A stretch of DNA of 64,000 bases from Antedon mediterranea (Eukaryota; Echinodermata; Crinoidea; Comatulida; Antedonidae): positions 23,600,412 through 23,664,411 of the forward strand of contig NC_092675.1 in the NCBI RefSeq assembly GCF_964355755.1. The letters run 5' to 3'. Below the pieces are notes generated by a model, which saw nothing but the letters and a program-made list of their open reading frames with translations, made no database searches and was not told the DNA's origin. Positions 13,293 to 26,169 of this stretch are shown here, piece by piece. The number at the start of each line of letters is the position of its first letter. Position 1 is the first letter of the stretch. Position numbers and translations under genes: made by a program.

Positions 13293-14650
13293 ATTTTATT
13301 ATGGTATAGCATTTAGGGGCACACACGATACCCTCTTTGACAGCAAATAAAAAATTACGAACTTTTTACATCTATAGTTAATGTTTGTCCATAATAAAGT
13401 AAACAAAATCCTTGATCTGCCCTGTAATGATTAGCAATATAAAAATATCCTCAGATGGTGGCTAATTGATACTGCATCAAGAAAAATTAGTTGGGTCCAA
13501 ATATTGAACATTATTACTGTAGTGCAAGGTATAACAACTTTTACTTCTTGTGTCAATCAAAAAAAGTGGATTATTAATTGTATTAGTAGTAGGAAGAAAT
13601 GCTAGCATGAGTGCCACACCTCAAATATTGACTCATAATAGTAAGCTTTAGTCATGGATAACCTTACACCTTCATACAGTATTCATATTATTTCCTCATA
13701 ATAAAAAAAAAAATCATTACAAATATGTGTATACTGTGTACATTATATAATGAATATATTCATAATAAAATACAGGTTAAATAGCAGTGTACACATTTAA
13801 ATTATGGTGTTAAATTCTTGTGTATATTTATTAGATCATAGACTGTACTGTAGTTAAAACAATAGATCTCAACTTCTATTGTGAGGTACATTAGAATAGG
13901 AACATATAATGTAACTATTGATGGAACTTGCAATATAAAATAAAGTTGAAACTGTAGATATAATACAATAATGGAGTAGATCTTGCTGCAACTCATGTGT
14001 GTAAATTATTCATGCATCTATGATTGGTATAATGACATAATAAAATTGTTTATGCTTGCGTTGTTACAATTGTACCATATTGAAAGTTGTACCATACTTT
14101 TCTGTCCTAAACCTTGATTTAGTTAGGGTTTTTTTTCTTCAGGTTTATGTAAATTTAATTGTAATGCCCAATAAAAACATTTCAGTGTTTGTAGTATATT
14201 TGTAAATGTTGCACATTTTCCTATTTTAATTAATTATTATTGATATGTATCAATGTTTATTTTTGGTGTAGTAAAATATGTTTTTTTTTAATAAATTAAC
14301 AATTTGAATGTTACATTTCATGATTATACCTTATTCTCATGTACTAGTAGCACTGCTTCTGTATTTTTAAGGCCCTCCCCATATCCACTTTTATGATGGG
14401 TCTGGGCTTTCTGCATTGTCACTCCGTCCTGAGAACGATCAAAGCATATTGATCGAAATGTTGAAAAAACAGTTCTTTTCAGAACTAATATACGTGGTGT
14501 ACGCAAATGTAGATCAACAGAAAATAAAATTAGTTACTGTTTGATACACTTTTAACACACTATATGATATGTTAGAGCTCCACAGTTTAAAAATAATCCT
14601 GGATCCTTCCATGGATCTGATGTAGTGTGTCTTGTTTGTTACATGAGATC
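11446..14650. other. Intergenic / ITGB1BP1 3' flank
   Basis: AT-rich sequence after the ITGB1BP1 stop, presumably including its 3' UTR. The only structure noted is the repeat at 13088..13290. No coding exon is supported. Confidence 0.5.
13088..13290 (-). repeat. Interspersed repeat copy with (TA)n tail
   Basis: Shares AGGCAAA-TACTGAAAA, ATGCTGTG, TCTCAATGGAGAT, AAGCTAAA, AAAGTAAA and GCAGAGCTTTCGG with 60048..60205. Here it reads on to a CCCTTCATCAGTGCA-like end and a TA dinucleotide run at about 13251..13285. The reverse strand (CTGATGAAGGGCTAGTGTTGCCCGAAAGC, broken here into CTGATGAAGGGC and CCCGAAAGC parts) is reminiscent of ends of invertebrate retroelements; the class is not assigned. 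Confidence 0.5.
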
Positions 14651-14652
14651 AA

Positions 14653-15193
14653 AGTACAGTACTGTAGTCCCTTAATAGGGGTGTCCCGGAGGATGGGTTC
14701 TAGTACAGTACTGTAGTCCCTTAATAGGGGTGTCCCGGAGGATGGGTTCTAGTACAGTACTGTAGTCCCTTAATAGGGGTGTCCCGGAGGATGGGTTCTA
14801 GTACAGTACTGTAGTCCCTTAATAGGGGTGTCCCGGAGGATGGGTTCTAGTACAGTACTGTAGTCCCTTAATAGGGGTGTCCCGGAGGATGGGTTCTAGT
14901 ACAGTACTGTAGTCCCTTAATAGGGGTGTCCCGGAAGATGGGTTCTAGTACAGTACTGTAGTCCCTTAATAGGGGTGTCCCGGAGGATGGGTTCTAGTAC
15001 AGTACTGTAGTCCCTTAATAGGGGTGTCCCGGAGGATGGGTTCTAGTACAGTACTGTAGTCCCTTAATAGGGGTGTCCCGGAGGATGGGTTCTAGTACAG
15101 TACTGTAGTCCCTTAATAGGGGTGTCCCGGAGGATGGGTTCTAGTACAGTACTGTAGTCCCTTAATAGGGGTGTCCCGGAGGATGGGTTCTAC
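14653..15193. repeat. 49-bp tandem repeat, about 11 copies
   Basis: Unit: GTACAGTACTGTAGTCCC, TTAATAGGGGTGTCCCGG, AGGATGGGTTCTA. Successive units start 49 bases apart (14653, 14702 and so on) and are almost identical; one unit reads GGAAGATGGG. Each unit contains the perfect palindrome ACAGTACTGT. A diverged single unit in reverse orientation is suggested near 21218..21258 (CAGTGGACACCCCCATCCC). It lies in the gap between convergent ITGB1BP1 and CCM2. Confidence 0.92.
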
Positions 15194-17100
15194 TGTATTG
15201 TCTTCAATGGAAACAAAAAAAAAACTCAATTATATTTTATTATTTAAAACCAATTTATATTTACACTTTATTAAAAGTTTTAGCTATTGAAACCGTACAG
15301 TAAATAGTTTACATGTAATTTAAGTTATCATCATATGCCTACCAATACTAGACATAGATCTATATATATAAAATATACAATATATATTATTGTAAAAATA
15401 GTTTCCACAGCAATTTCATATGAAATGTATACAGTACCAAACATCCATTTTAAAATGTTGATCTATAGCAGGAGCAGATTATTGTTGAATAGTGCTCCCC
15501 CATTAACAAATCCTGGATCATCAGTTCTACCAAACCAAACGTTTTCAGACCTAATGAGCATGGCTGGCATTTTTTTGCTTAAGTCCAGATAGGCAAGTGC
15601 TTAAGTGAAAAAACCGATGCTTTATTCTTATCAAACCAGTTCTTTTAACTTATGGAATGGACTTTGTCATCTAAGATTTAAGAACACAATATTGCCTAGG
15701 TTATTTTTTTTATTTTCATAATTTACAAAATCATTGACTTAAAACAAAGTTTATATTATATTTTTGCTAAGAATATTAAATGCATGACTTATTTTTTTTC
15801 CATTCTGTCCTTTTCTGTGCTAGATTTCATAATGTAGTATTACAGATTATAATCTTTTGCTTTTATAGGCTGGTACTTGGGTACATTAAAATAGTTCTGA
15901 CTAGATATAATGAGAATAACAGTTAAATTTTTTATTGAAGTAAATAAAAAAAAATATAAATAGATTTATATGTTCAAACACAGTCATCGACACTTACATT
16001 TAATGTTGTTTTTAATTTTATCAGTTTAAAACATACTGAAAAAATACAACATTGTGTATAGTTTAAAATGTGTTATAAAATATTGTACCCAATTGTAAAA
16101 ATATTTTCCACCATAGCACGACTAGAACAGCTATTTCTTACACAATTTGGTTTGTTCTTTTCGAGTAAAGTATTATTCATTGAAGACCGATTATACATAT
16201 TTTACTGAAACTATGTAAATGCTATAATATTAAAAACAAACAACATGAAAGACGTTGGACTAAACCGGTACTTTAGTATTATAACCATCAACATGATGGA
16301 TCTGTATGCACTTTCTATTGTTTAACACAAAATACCAATGTAAATTACATCTTATTAGAAACATGAAACAGATAGTTAGATCTGTTTTACTAATTGTATA
16401 CATTTAAATTACTGTACCAATACATAGATCTCCTAGTCCGTTCTTTCGGAAGACAATCATATATAAAACCTAGAAAACTAGGCCTAAACAAGATGAGTAC
16501 ATGGATGTATAAATAAAACATTAATATAGCTAGTCAGTATACAACACATTGTCTGCATAATAAATTATCATCATCGATTCGTTGATCATGCTTTGGATGT
16601 ACAGTTGGGATGGGTATTAACTAATACAGTAATATCAAGCCTTCAGTCAGGATGTATTAATATGTGTTAATTTTTTCTCCAAAAAAAGAGCAAGTGCTAG
16701 TTTATTTTTTTGAAGAAAATATTTTATTAGGCCTACAGTAAGGTCTCTAGTATGAAAAGAACACATCAAGAAAACCCTCTGACTAACAGGCTTGCTAGTG
16801 TGTGTGTTACTCAGTGTATGCCCATCTGTGCAGAGCTTTGAAAATATAATGTAGAAGTTTGATTTTGAATGAACTTCTTAATGTCACGGTTCTGAATCAC
16901 AATCAATTGTTAATAAACTTTTGTCAAGGTTTCAAATATTATAAAGTGAAAATTCAACTAAAAAATACATAGGAAAGTAATTTTAAATCGTGACAGTTTC
17001 TAAGTGCTTCCACATCAGAAATTTGTTTCTCCAAGATATGAATGCCAGCTGAACAAATGATGCCAGGGAAATATTGCCTTTTTCAGTGAATATAATTTCT
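15194..17100. other. CCM2 3' flank / probable 3' UTR, no other gene
   Basis: AT-rich sequence lying downstream of the minus-strand CCM2 stop (17101). The most likely content is the CCM2 3' UTR plus spacer. No open frame here shows domain or splice-site support. Confidence 0.4.
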
Positions 17101-20100
17101 TCAGCTGTCGTCAATACTCTTTTCAAGTTGGGTAACATCGTTAAATGCATCTCGCAGGGCACGATCTAATTCATCCATCTCGGATGGGATGGATTGTGTA
17201 TAAGGTCCATTATCTGCTAATATCGTTGATGATGATCCGTCACTCAGTGTCCGCGTTTTCCTTCTTCCTGCAGTACCGCTGTATATGCCATCCCCATTAG
17301 CACTACCTATTCCTCGTTTATCTAAGTATTCTTCAAATGAATCACTATCTCGTTCCGGAATGAAAGGTCGTAAACCTAGTTAAGAAAAAGTAATAGTAAA
17401 AGAATTTTGCAAAAAACATACATTTTATAGTTCTCGCCGTTTTGGTAACATTCTTCCATTATCAAACATGACACATTGACTCAAAGTTGTCAAGTGCGTG
17501 GCAGCCTAGCTAGTCCTGGCAGATTTCCAGTACGTTGAACTTTCAGTGAAAAAGAAAGTTCAAAACATTTTCATTTCCCAAAATTCTGTGGAATTTATTT
17601 TCATTAAAAAGTTCTTTTATTCTGCCAAGGAAAACAATGTTTATGTCTCTAACATTTTACATGATGAATAAAGCATTAGATTTGATTTTGATAAACTTTC
17701 AACAGAAGGAAATTTCAAACGATTAAAATATAGCCGATGTAAATGGAAAGAATTAATTAATTAAATTTAATTACCTGGAAATAAATACATTCTCTTGTCG
17801 CCATAGAGATGATGTAATCGTTGACAAAACTCTTGTATAGAAACATGTTGACGGTATTCACGCAAAATAGTGGCAAATTGTTGCAATTCATCTGCATTTA
17901 GTTTACTTCGTAGCTATAAAATTTAAAAAAAGTGGTATTTCTTTTATTATCATGAATCATGTGGACAAGAGTACCAAATACAAAAAAACTAATAGTGATC
18001 TTGCCCTTACCAGGTACCCATTTGTACACCTGGGTGGAGAGAGGCAAACGTAAGTAAAGTGTCTGCCTAAGGATATGAGCAATGCGTTGGATTCGAACCC
18101 ACAATCAGTTGTTCACCAACACACAAGACCTTACATATAAAAAACCACGACAAACATACACTTAAAAAGTCTATACTTACAACTTCTATATATTCCTTTA
18201 AAAGTAGTGTAACTGTTTTACTAAAGTCTTCAGGCTGATGTGGATGGTACATAGGATGCATAGCTCTGTAAACAATACGATAATACGACTTAATTAATTT
18301 AATTCTAAAAATAATTAAATTTGTAGTGACCTAAATCATGATTAATTAATTCCGCACGGAAAAATTTTGTACGATAGTTATTTTTTTCTGTGACCCCTAT
18401 TTAAGAAATTTATAAATATCATGTATGGTGATTTTTTTATTACCTATTGTTTCAAATTATAGTAATTTTTATAACCTTTTGTGAATTTTGATACAATTCA
18501 GTGTTATACTGCAAAATTAAAATGAGTGCTTTTAATAAATAAACCAGAAATTATAACATTTCTGGATGCCCAACACTAAATATGCAATTTTGTTTGTAAA
18601 TTTATGAACTTACGGAGATGGAATATCCACTTCAGTGGGGCTTACTGTGCTTCTCCCTGAAATAAATGTATATGTCATTATTAAGACATGCATTATTTAG
18701 GTATATCCTAAACACTAATGTAAATACAAAATTGAATTAGTATAACTGTGACAAAAAAATAGTACAAAAAAACTCAATCTTGAATGTGTCAACCAACCAT
18801 ATCACCATATAGAAAACTTTATGTAATAAAATAAATGTTTGTACACAATCCAAAGTTATTTTAAATGTACTTAAACCTCCCTCTAATCTAGACAAAACCA
18901 AAGTACTAGGGTTTTTTTTCCACTGGAAATCTGCCTTGTTTTAGACTCGTTTGTATAAATGTAATTATGTAAGAATTAAAAAATAAATATCTTCATTTTT
19001 TTATTAATTCATATATTTCTTCCCAATTTCAAACGTGATTAATAAACAATATAGAATCAATATATCTGATGACATAAGCTTCCATTTAAGGCGATTTCAT
19101 CTGGTTATAAAAGTGGTTTATAGAATAATTTAAAGCAAATCTACCTGACGTTGAATGTGACTTTGCTACATCAATTAAGGAATAATCAAAGTATTTCATA
19201 GTAAGTTCAGTGTATACAATATCAAAAATCTGATGAACAAGACTGCAAAACTGTTCTGCTTGCTCCTACAAGAATATTTAAAAGACATTATTTGGAATTC
19301 AAATACACAATGCAAATTCGAATGCAGCCAGGAAAGTGGAAATACACATGTAATATTACAATGTTTAAATAACACTCTTTTCTGAAATTCCTTGTGGATT
19401 TGTTTGTTTGTTTATTTTTATATTGGCCGACCTCTCTGTACACCGGGATAACCCCCTACTCGTCTCGAAAGATGTACTCGATTCTTTAAAGTGCACACGA
19501 GCTAGTTGTGTACACTGGACCTAGGGTTTATAGTCCTTATCCAAAAAGACTTGTTCTACCACCAAAACAATGGAGTGAGTGAGCCTCGAACCCCTGCCGA
19601 TGTTATGGCTACGGTTCCACTGTCTTAACCGCTCAGCCACCCCCTCACTCGTTTACACATTTAAACAGGGTATATATCAGTATCAAACTTACTAAAATTA
19701 TATTGTCATTGGTCTAAAAATAACTATCTGTCTCTACAGTTTCTTGTCCTAAACTATTTACAAAATCAACAGTGGATGTGTTTGTAGTCTATGAGTGCCA
19801 AAATACATGGATAAACCTCTTTCCAGGGCTATTGTCTGTTTATTCAGGTAAGCATACAATACAATATGAAAAATTAAAATACATACCTTATTTGGACTAA
19901 GAAGAACAACTAAATTACAAGATATTTGTTGGTTTTCTGAGGAAGCTGAAAAAAAAAAGAAATGTATACAATAAATTATGATAATACCTGTTCCCATTCA
20001 CACAGGTATGTGGTAACATGTTCTTCAGCAATGAAAGACATAGGGCGGATTGCTATAAGCGGTCTATAACCGGTCTTAGCGCTTAGCCGGCTATAATTCA

Positions 20101-23100
20101 TGACGTAGCAAGTAGTCTTTATTTATAGACCATTGCTATACAGCGGTTTAACCTGTAAACGGTCTTTAAAATTAAAGCCTGCTCGAAGGAGTCTTAAAAC
20201 AGTCTTAAACCTCTATTTTTGTTGCTTTTACGTATTATTTATCGTCAAAGACAACCAATTGAACGAGTTTTAAGTGTTAAATCAAATAATAATGGTGATT
20301 TTATTCTTATATAGGCCTAGAATGGATTTTCTCGCGTAGAAATGTACGTACTGTTATGATTGTGAATTGAACAAGCGTGACGAACATTACCATATTTGGT
20401 ATTCTACGCGCAAAGTACGCCCTCAATTTGTTACTTTACGTGGTCTTATTTAAGACTGTTTTATAGCAATGGTCTATCAGGAATGGCTTTAATAAGACTG
20501 TCTATCTGATAAAGCCGGCTTTAATCGGGGAGTTAAGACCATCAGTTAAGACTGTTTTATAGCAATCCACCCATGACTGTATCTAAACAGAGAATTGGCT
20601 TCTGAGGGAAGTTTCCTTTTTTTCCCTATCATTTGATGGGAACAATGACATGTGCATAGCAAACAGGATTGGCATGATGTGAGGATAGGGATAATCTCCT
20701 CAGTGTGATGATTATGGTTGTAGATGATGTACTACAGTGTATAATATAACCTAAATCATAGAGATAAAACAAAATTCATACCAGTTTTAAGCATAACAAA
20801 ATGATCAGCATCATCTCGGATATGGCTAACTGCAGCTATATTGTGTATTGCAAGCCTTTCCAATGGTTCCTACAAAAAAAGTATTTTAGGAAGAATAGCT
20901 TATTATGTAAATAATTTATAATACTGTAATTTTTATTAAATTCACATTACGGTACATCAGATTTTAATTAAACTGTCAATATGATCGCTACAATAGGCTT
21001 CTTTTCAAATTAGTATAATAAAATGATAGCTTTGTAAAATTCAGTCACTATTTTCTTCATTTTACAGTAAAACAAGCAATTCTAATTTTTCAACTTATAG
21101 TAGGACCTATGGGATCATAAATACAACTAACACTCTTGAGACAAACTATTCAGGAGACACTTTCCTGTAAAACGACCAAAGGAGATACGTTTAAACTGTA
21201 CTGGCCAATAGCTACTGTATTCAGTGGACACCCCCATCCCTAATACAGGTTTTACTGTACTAGCAACGTACAAAAAAGTCAATACAATTTAGTAATTTAG
21301 GTAACAATACCTATTTATGTTTTTATTATCTACTATGTTTGAATAAGAATTTTGTTGTCATTACTGCATGTGCCCTATAAGACAGGCAAATGACAATTAG
21401 GTGACATTATTTTTAATTTTAAAATTTATTGAATAAACAATGAAATGATTATTAAGTTTTAATACCTCTCCATCTCTTCTAGTAATTTTTATTTGCCTGA
21501 CAGACAAAGAGACAATTGCATCCAATGTCCTATCTTTTGTTTTTCTTGCCAATTTATTCTCTTTCTGGAAAAAAAAAATATAAACAAATTATATTTAAGA
21601 CTGAAAGAAATTTTAAATATATCTTTAAAAATGAACTGATGTCTTTATCTTCATCGTTATGTCTCACACAATCATCATGTTGATTATTACGGAACTAGTT
21701 GGTGTGGTGGCAGTATTCACAGCCTATTTTGGTTTTGATTGTTAGGATTTATTTCTTATTTATTTTTTAAAAATTATTTTCCTTTCATTCATTCATTCAT
21801 TCATCTTTTATTTCGGAAAAAAAAAAAAAAAAAAAAAAATGCTTTTATTTTCATTTTATATGTCTGTAGAAGCATGGAGGTTAGTAAATTTAAGTTAGTA
21901 AATTTTAAGTTTTAAAACAACAAAAAATTCGATCTGAAATAAGAGTAGCTTTAATTAATTAATAATTTTATTATTATTAAAAACATTATTGATATAAATC
22001 TTTATTATATTATAATTCTATGAACAGTTTAAACACTTGTTACAGAAATTATGAATAAATAAGTTTCTTCCTCTATCCAATTAGTAGTACTAATATGCTT
22101 TTCATAGAAAAAAACACACAATATTAAAATGATGATTTGCAATGATGGGTGTGTCTCTTTTATTTCCTGATTTATAAATGGCAACACATGTTCTTGACTT
22201 TGTAAATAACAAAGTACTAGTATTTATGACAGCATTTATTTGCAGTATTGAATGTGGTATTATTTATTATACAATACTGAACATGAATTTCCCTGATGGT
22301 GTTTTTATCAATTTCCTTACAAAATGAATGGTTGGAGTGGGTAGGGAATGGACTGGGGTAGGGAATGGATTATCAAGGCTACATTAATATACCCTTGGTG
22401 TGATCTGGAAACTACAAATTCCTTGACTTTGGCTCAGTGACCAAAAGTATGCTGTTAAATGGCAGGGGTTTTCAACAGTTTTTAACCGTGGGCTACTGTA
22501 GATTGTAATTTACAAATAATCTTGCAGGCCGGATCTTGAGTGAAGGAGAACCCCTTTCATAACATGTACTTTTATTTATTAATATTATTATTATTAAAGC
22601 ATTTCTTTTACTGTATTTTGAGGTAGAATAACACACTATACTGTACATATATGGCCAGTGGGCAACACAAATCATACCCCTCAAACCAGACAGAACATTG
22701 AACAATGCCATTTATGTTTATGGGATTGGCTTAAGTTTTAAACAAGTTAAAAGATGCTGAAGGTGCTGAGTAACCCGAGCCACGAGATAAAATGTTTACA
22801 AATTTACTTACACGGCCTTTGTCCAGATATTCTAATAAACCTACACGTTTACTTGCATCCAGGTGGCGAGGAACATCGGTTATTACTCCTAAAAACTGAA
22901 GCAAAATAATTGGCAAATTAAAAAAATGAAAAAGGTACAGTTTTTCATTGTTTTATTTTATTTCACATACATCTAAGAGCGATATCGTCAATTTCAGGAT
23001 GCCTTAAAGACTCAAATATAAATACATAAGATTAAAATATATATAACAATTCTTACTCATCAAAATGTACACAAAGTTAACGATCAGAAAATAAAAAAAA

Positions 23101-26100
23101 GAACAATTAATAACCTTAATTTTGAACATGGAAATATTGTTATAGAAAATGTTAAGTAAAATCATCAAGGGAAAGTCTATGAATGAAACCAAGTACAGTG
23201 CTCTATAGAAGATTTTAATATACAGTACAAATCAGTGATTCAGTTTAAATTTTCCTATTATAAAACGTATGTAATAGGACAAAAATATAAAAAAAAAATT
23301 ATACATTAAGATAAGAGATATAAGATATATTTATTCTTCCAATAAATTTTGGAAATTTGCATCTTTGGCATTGACACATTAAAATACAGAGCTCTTAAAA
23401 ACAGTTACCATACATAAAACATTAAAAATAATTTAAATACAAATGAGTTAAGAGATAAAATTACCGACGTACAGCCTGATTAAAATTAAATTGGATAAAA
23501 TTAATTCTTATATCTATCATGGATATGGATGCTCCATCAACAAAAGAAGCTTAAAAAAGCTTAATATCCTAGACTGCGTTTTGACTTAATATTACGATTA
23601 GTAAAAAGACTTATATTTTGGCACATGTAGCGGTACATACAGTATGTATAATATTTGTGTGTAGTTTTTAGACCAAATTGAAACGCTGACTGGTTGACTA
23701 AAATAAAAAGACAATAAATACAGACTTGTGGCAGATCTAGACACTTATCTAAAAGCTACAGTTATAAAAAAAAGTAATTGCATAAAAAAGCATTATATTA
23801 CAAAAAATGGTAACCAATTAAAATAATTCTGGTTTAGAATCAAACAAAAAGCTTAAACCGAGCTTGTAGAAACTGGAGGTCCTATAAAGTTAAGCAAATA
23901 ATGTATAAAATATTATCTTAAGTTATATTTTTTTAAATGGTCACCGATTTAATGGTGACTGTGTGCTCTACACAGAATGTATTTACTTTTAGATTGTGCT
24001 ATATCATTTAAACTCACATTAAAAAGAAAAGCAAATTTGTTTTCTATTCTTTAAGTACTACCCATTTTCTAACGACAAATTCAATTACATTTTACGTACC
24101 TGCACTGCATACTCAAATGTAATGCATTTACTAGCATCTTTTTTTTTTAAGTTCTAGTTGTTGGTTCAATTGTTAATCTTATAGTACTTAGTGATATTTA
24201 GTGTGATCAATGTAATCTCTTTTTTACATTTTGATGTTTTTCCCTCATGTGAATTAAACTCAATTCACCAATGAATAATAAAACATTTATAATAAATTCA
24301 TCATCTAACAATAGCAGTTACCAGTGTTAGTCTGCGATGGTTTACAAAATATATACTTTGAATTTTTACATGTTAAGTGGGAAAAAATAATATTTTCTCC
24401 ATTTCACTTATATTTGACCAGTGTCTTTATTTAGGAGTAAGCAACGATGAGTACTGAAAAGTGTTTTAAAATTAAATATATCATTGGTTGGTGCAGTGCA
24501 TTGGGGATCATGATTAACTTTAACTGCAGTTAACATATTTTATGCTGCAATATTGTATGATTTTATTATTTGATTTGTTTCTTCAATGTAATTCCTTGCA
24601 ATTAAACAGTGTGTGGGATTGCTTTTTGCATTAAACTTGAGTTGTGTATAGTAGTTACTGTGTGCAGTAGGAAAAATCATTTTTTGGACCAAGAATATTC
24701 AGTAACAATTAAAAGACAATTCAGCAACTGTATTACTATTATTACCTTAACTTCTAACTCTGTATAACTTTCAATAAGGATTGAAGCATCTATTCGATAT
24801 TCTGGTGGATTTAGCACCGTTGAATGTAGCCTACGTCTTTCTCCTGAATCTGACAAATCTGTTTCTTGCAAAGTAGCTGAAGCTGATGGAAGAAGTCCTT
24901 TGATACCTGACTGTGCCTAGAAATGAAAATTAACAATTTTATTTAGAACCAATGCTGACCAGGCCAATAATACTACGACTGAGCCAAGTACAGTATAGCA
25001 GTTCACACAACACAACAGCATGTAGAAAATACACAGATGGAATGGGGAAATAAAAGGTATCTCCTTTCGTTCTGACCTTGGTCATCGCGGTAGTTGTTCG
25101 TCATGTGATTCATCATGTTGTCACAAACGGCAATTGGGAAACTAGTTGTCAAATACAGTGACAAATACATTAACACATTTTGAAAAATCAAAGTATTAGC
25201 GAACTGCAAGATTGAGGGTTTAAAATAAAATATGCATGCCACTGCTGGCTAACATTGTTCATTATAAATGAAGAGAGCTTCCTCACACCAAAGTGTAGGC
25301 CTATCATATATATTATTAGTATGTTTACGTACGATTTTATGTTACTGTAGTAGAAATATAAATATAACGTTTTTAATACCAGGGTTCTAAATAATAATAA
25401 ACACGTGACACGCAATAATGGATGCTAACCAACCATGTTGTGTATAAATGTATACAAAGATATCTATACTAACATCAGCTTATGCTTATAAATAAATTTT
25501 ATAATTGGATAATATAAAAGCAATTGAATTAATTATTTAGGTGAAAGATAACATTACCACTAGCATAAAAATGTAAACTAGCAGAGCAAACATTTCTTGT
25601 AGACACTTTCTTTCCTTCATGACGACATAAAAATACCAACTTGAATAAAAATGCACCGTATATATTTCCTGTAGCTAATTTATTCAATGATTTAATTACA
25701 AAATATTTTCCAAAAAATGCTAATGTTCAACATTAGGTCTGGCAGTATAGAATATAGATGCACAAAACACTGCACTTTCAAAACAGCCCACACTCCAGAT
25801 ATAATAGTACCAGTGTCTAGTGTAGTACTACTATCTATCTAAAGTACAAAAATGCATACAATTGGTGAAATCGGGTGTGTGGGTGTGGTCATTATTTTCT
25901 AAAAATCATCAAATTTTATGAATATTTCTTTATTACTGATTCATACTAATATGTATAATGACACGATTCGTACCGTTTTAGTTATCTTATATAAAGGCAG
26001 AAACACAAAAACAGTAAAATAATACGACCGGTTTTTGCTCAGATTCCAGCGGTTGGCCCTTACCACACTGCACTGGTGGTTTTGAAAAAAAACAACAATT

Positions 26101-26169
26101 TTTATACGATTAAATTCATCCTCATACCTTTTTTGATCCTGGTTTCCTTCTATGCTCTTCCATCCCCAT
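17101..26169 (-). CDS. CCM2: CCM2 (malcavernin), scaffold of the CCM complex
   Basis: Eleven minus-strand exons: 26128..26169, 24746..24916, 22812..22895, 21466..21564, 20782..20869, 19887..19945, 19145..19265, 18614..18656, 18181..18265, 17775..17913, 17101..17375. They sum to 1206 nt (401 residues; human about 444), with phases consistent throughout. The start is MGMEEHRRKPGSKK. The PTB domain shows ELEVKFLGVITDVP, LEYLDKGR, AIVSLSVRQIKITRRDGE, LAIHNIAAVSHIRDDADHF (human PIHDIAAVSYVRDDAAHL) and FCSLVHQIFDIVYTE. The region aligned with the human CCM3-binding LD-like segment reads MKYFDYSLIDVAK. The C-terminal harmonin-homology domain shows LLLKEYIEVLRSKL, QQFATILREYRQHVSIQEFC, HHLYGDKRMYLFPGLRPFIP and a short acidic tail. 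By family knowledge CCM2 binds KRIT1 through its PTB domain and PDCD10 and MEKK3 elsewhere. Its 5' end faces TMEM68; its 3' end faces ITGB1BP1. Confidence 0.93.
18003..18130 (-). mobile_element. tRNA-derived SINE fragment
   Basis: On the reverse strand the segment has a pol III B-box-like GTGGGTTCGAATCC followed further on by the inverse of TACCCATTTGTACACCTGGG and GGAGAGAGGCAAAC. This arrangement recalls SINEs of marine invertebrates with a conserved central block. It lies in a CCM2 intron; subfamily not assigned. Confidence 0.45.
19425..19651 (-). mobile_element. tRNA-derived SINE, copy 1
   Basis: On the reverse strand it reads GAGTGAGGGGGTGGCTGAGC, GGTTAAGACAGTGG, AACCGTAGCCATAACATCGG and GGGTTCGAGGCTCACTC: a TGGCNNAGNGG-type A box and a GTTCGAGGC B box resembling a Ser/Leu-type tRNA head. 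The body shares TGGTAGAACAAGTC, AAGGACTATAAACC, TTTAAAG and ACGAGTAGGGG with 51014..51322 and 60524..60878. It lies in a CCM2 intron. Confidence 0.75.
20043..20572. mobile_element. Hairpin-type MITE in CCM2 intron
   Basis: The left end GGGCGGATTGCTATAA is matched by the right end TTATAGCAATCCACCC in inverted orientation. Both subterminal regions repeat words such as GGTCTATA, GGTCTTA, AAGACTGTTTTATAGCAAT and AAGCCGGCT. About 530 bp, without a coding frame. Confidence 0.7.
21784..21839. repeat. (ATTC)n and poly(A) simple repeats
   Basis: A short CATT tetranucleotide run (21784..21805) is followed by a run of about 21 A residues (21819..21839), inside a CCM2 intron. Confidence 0.85.
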
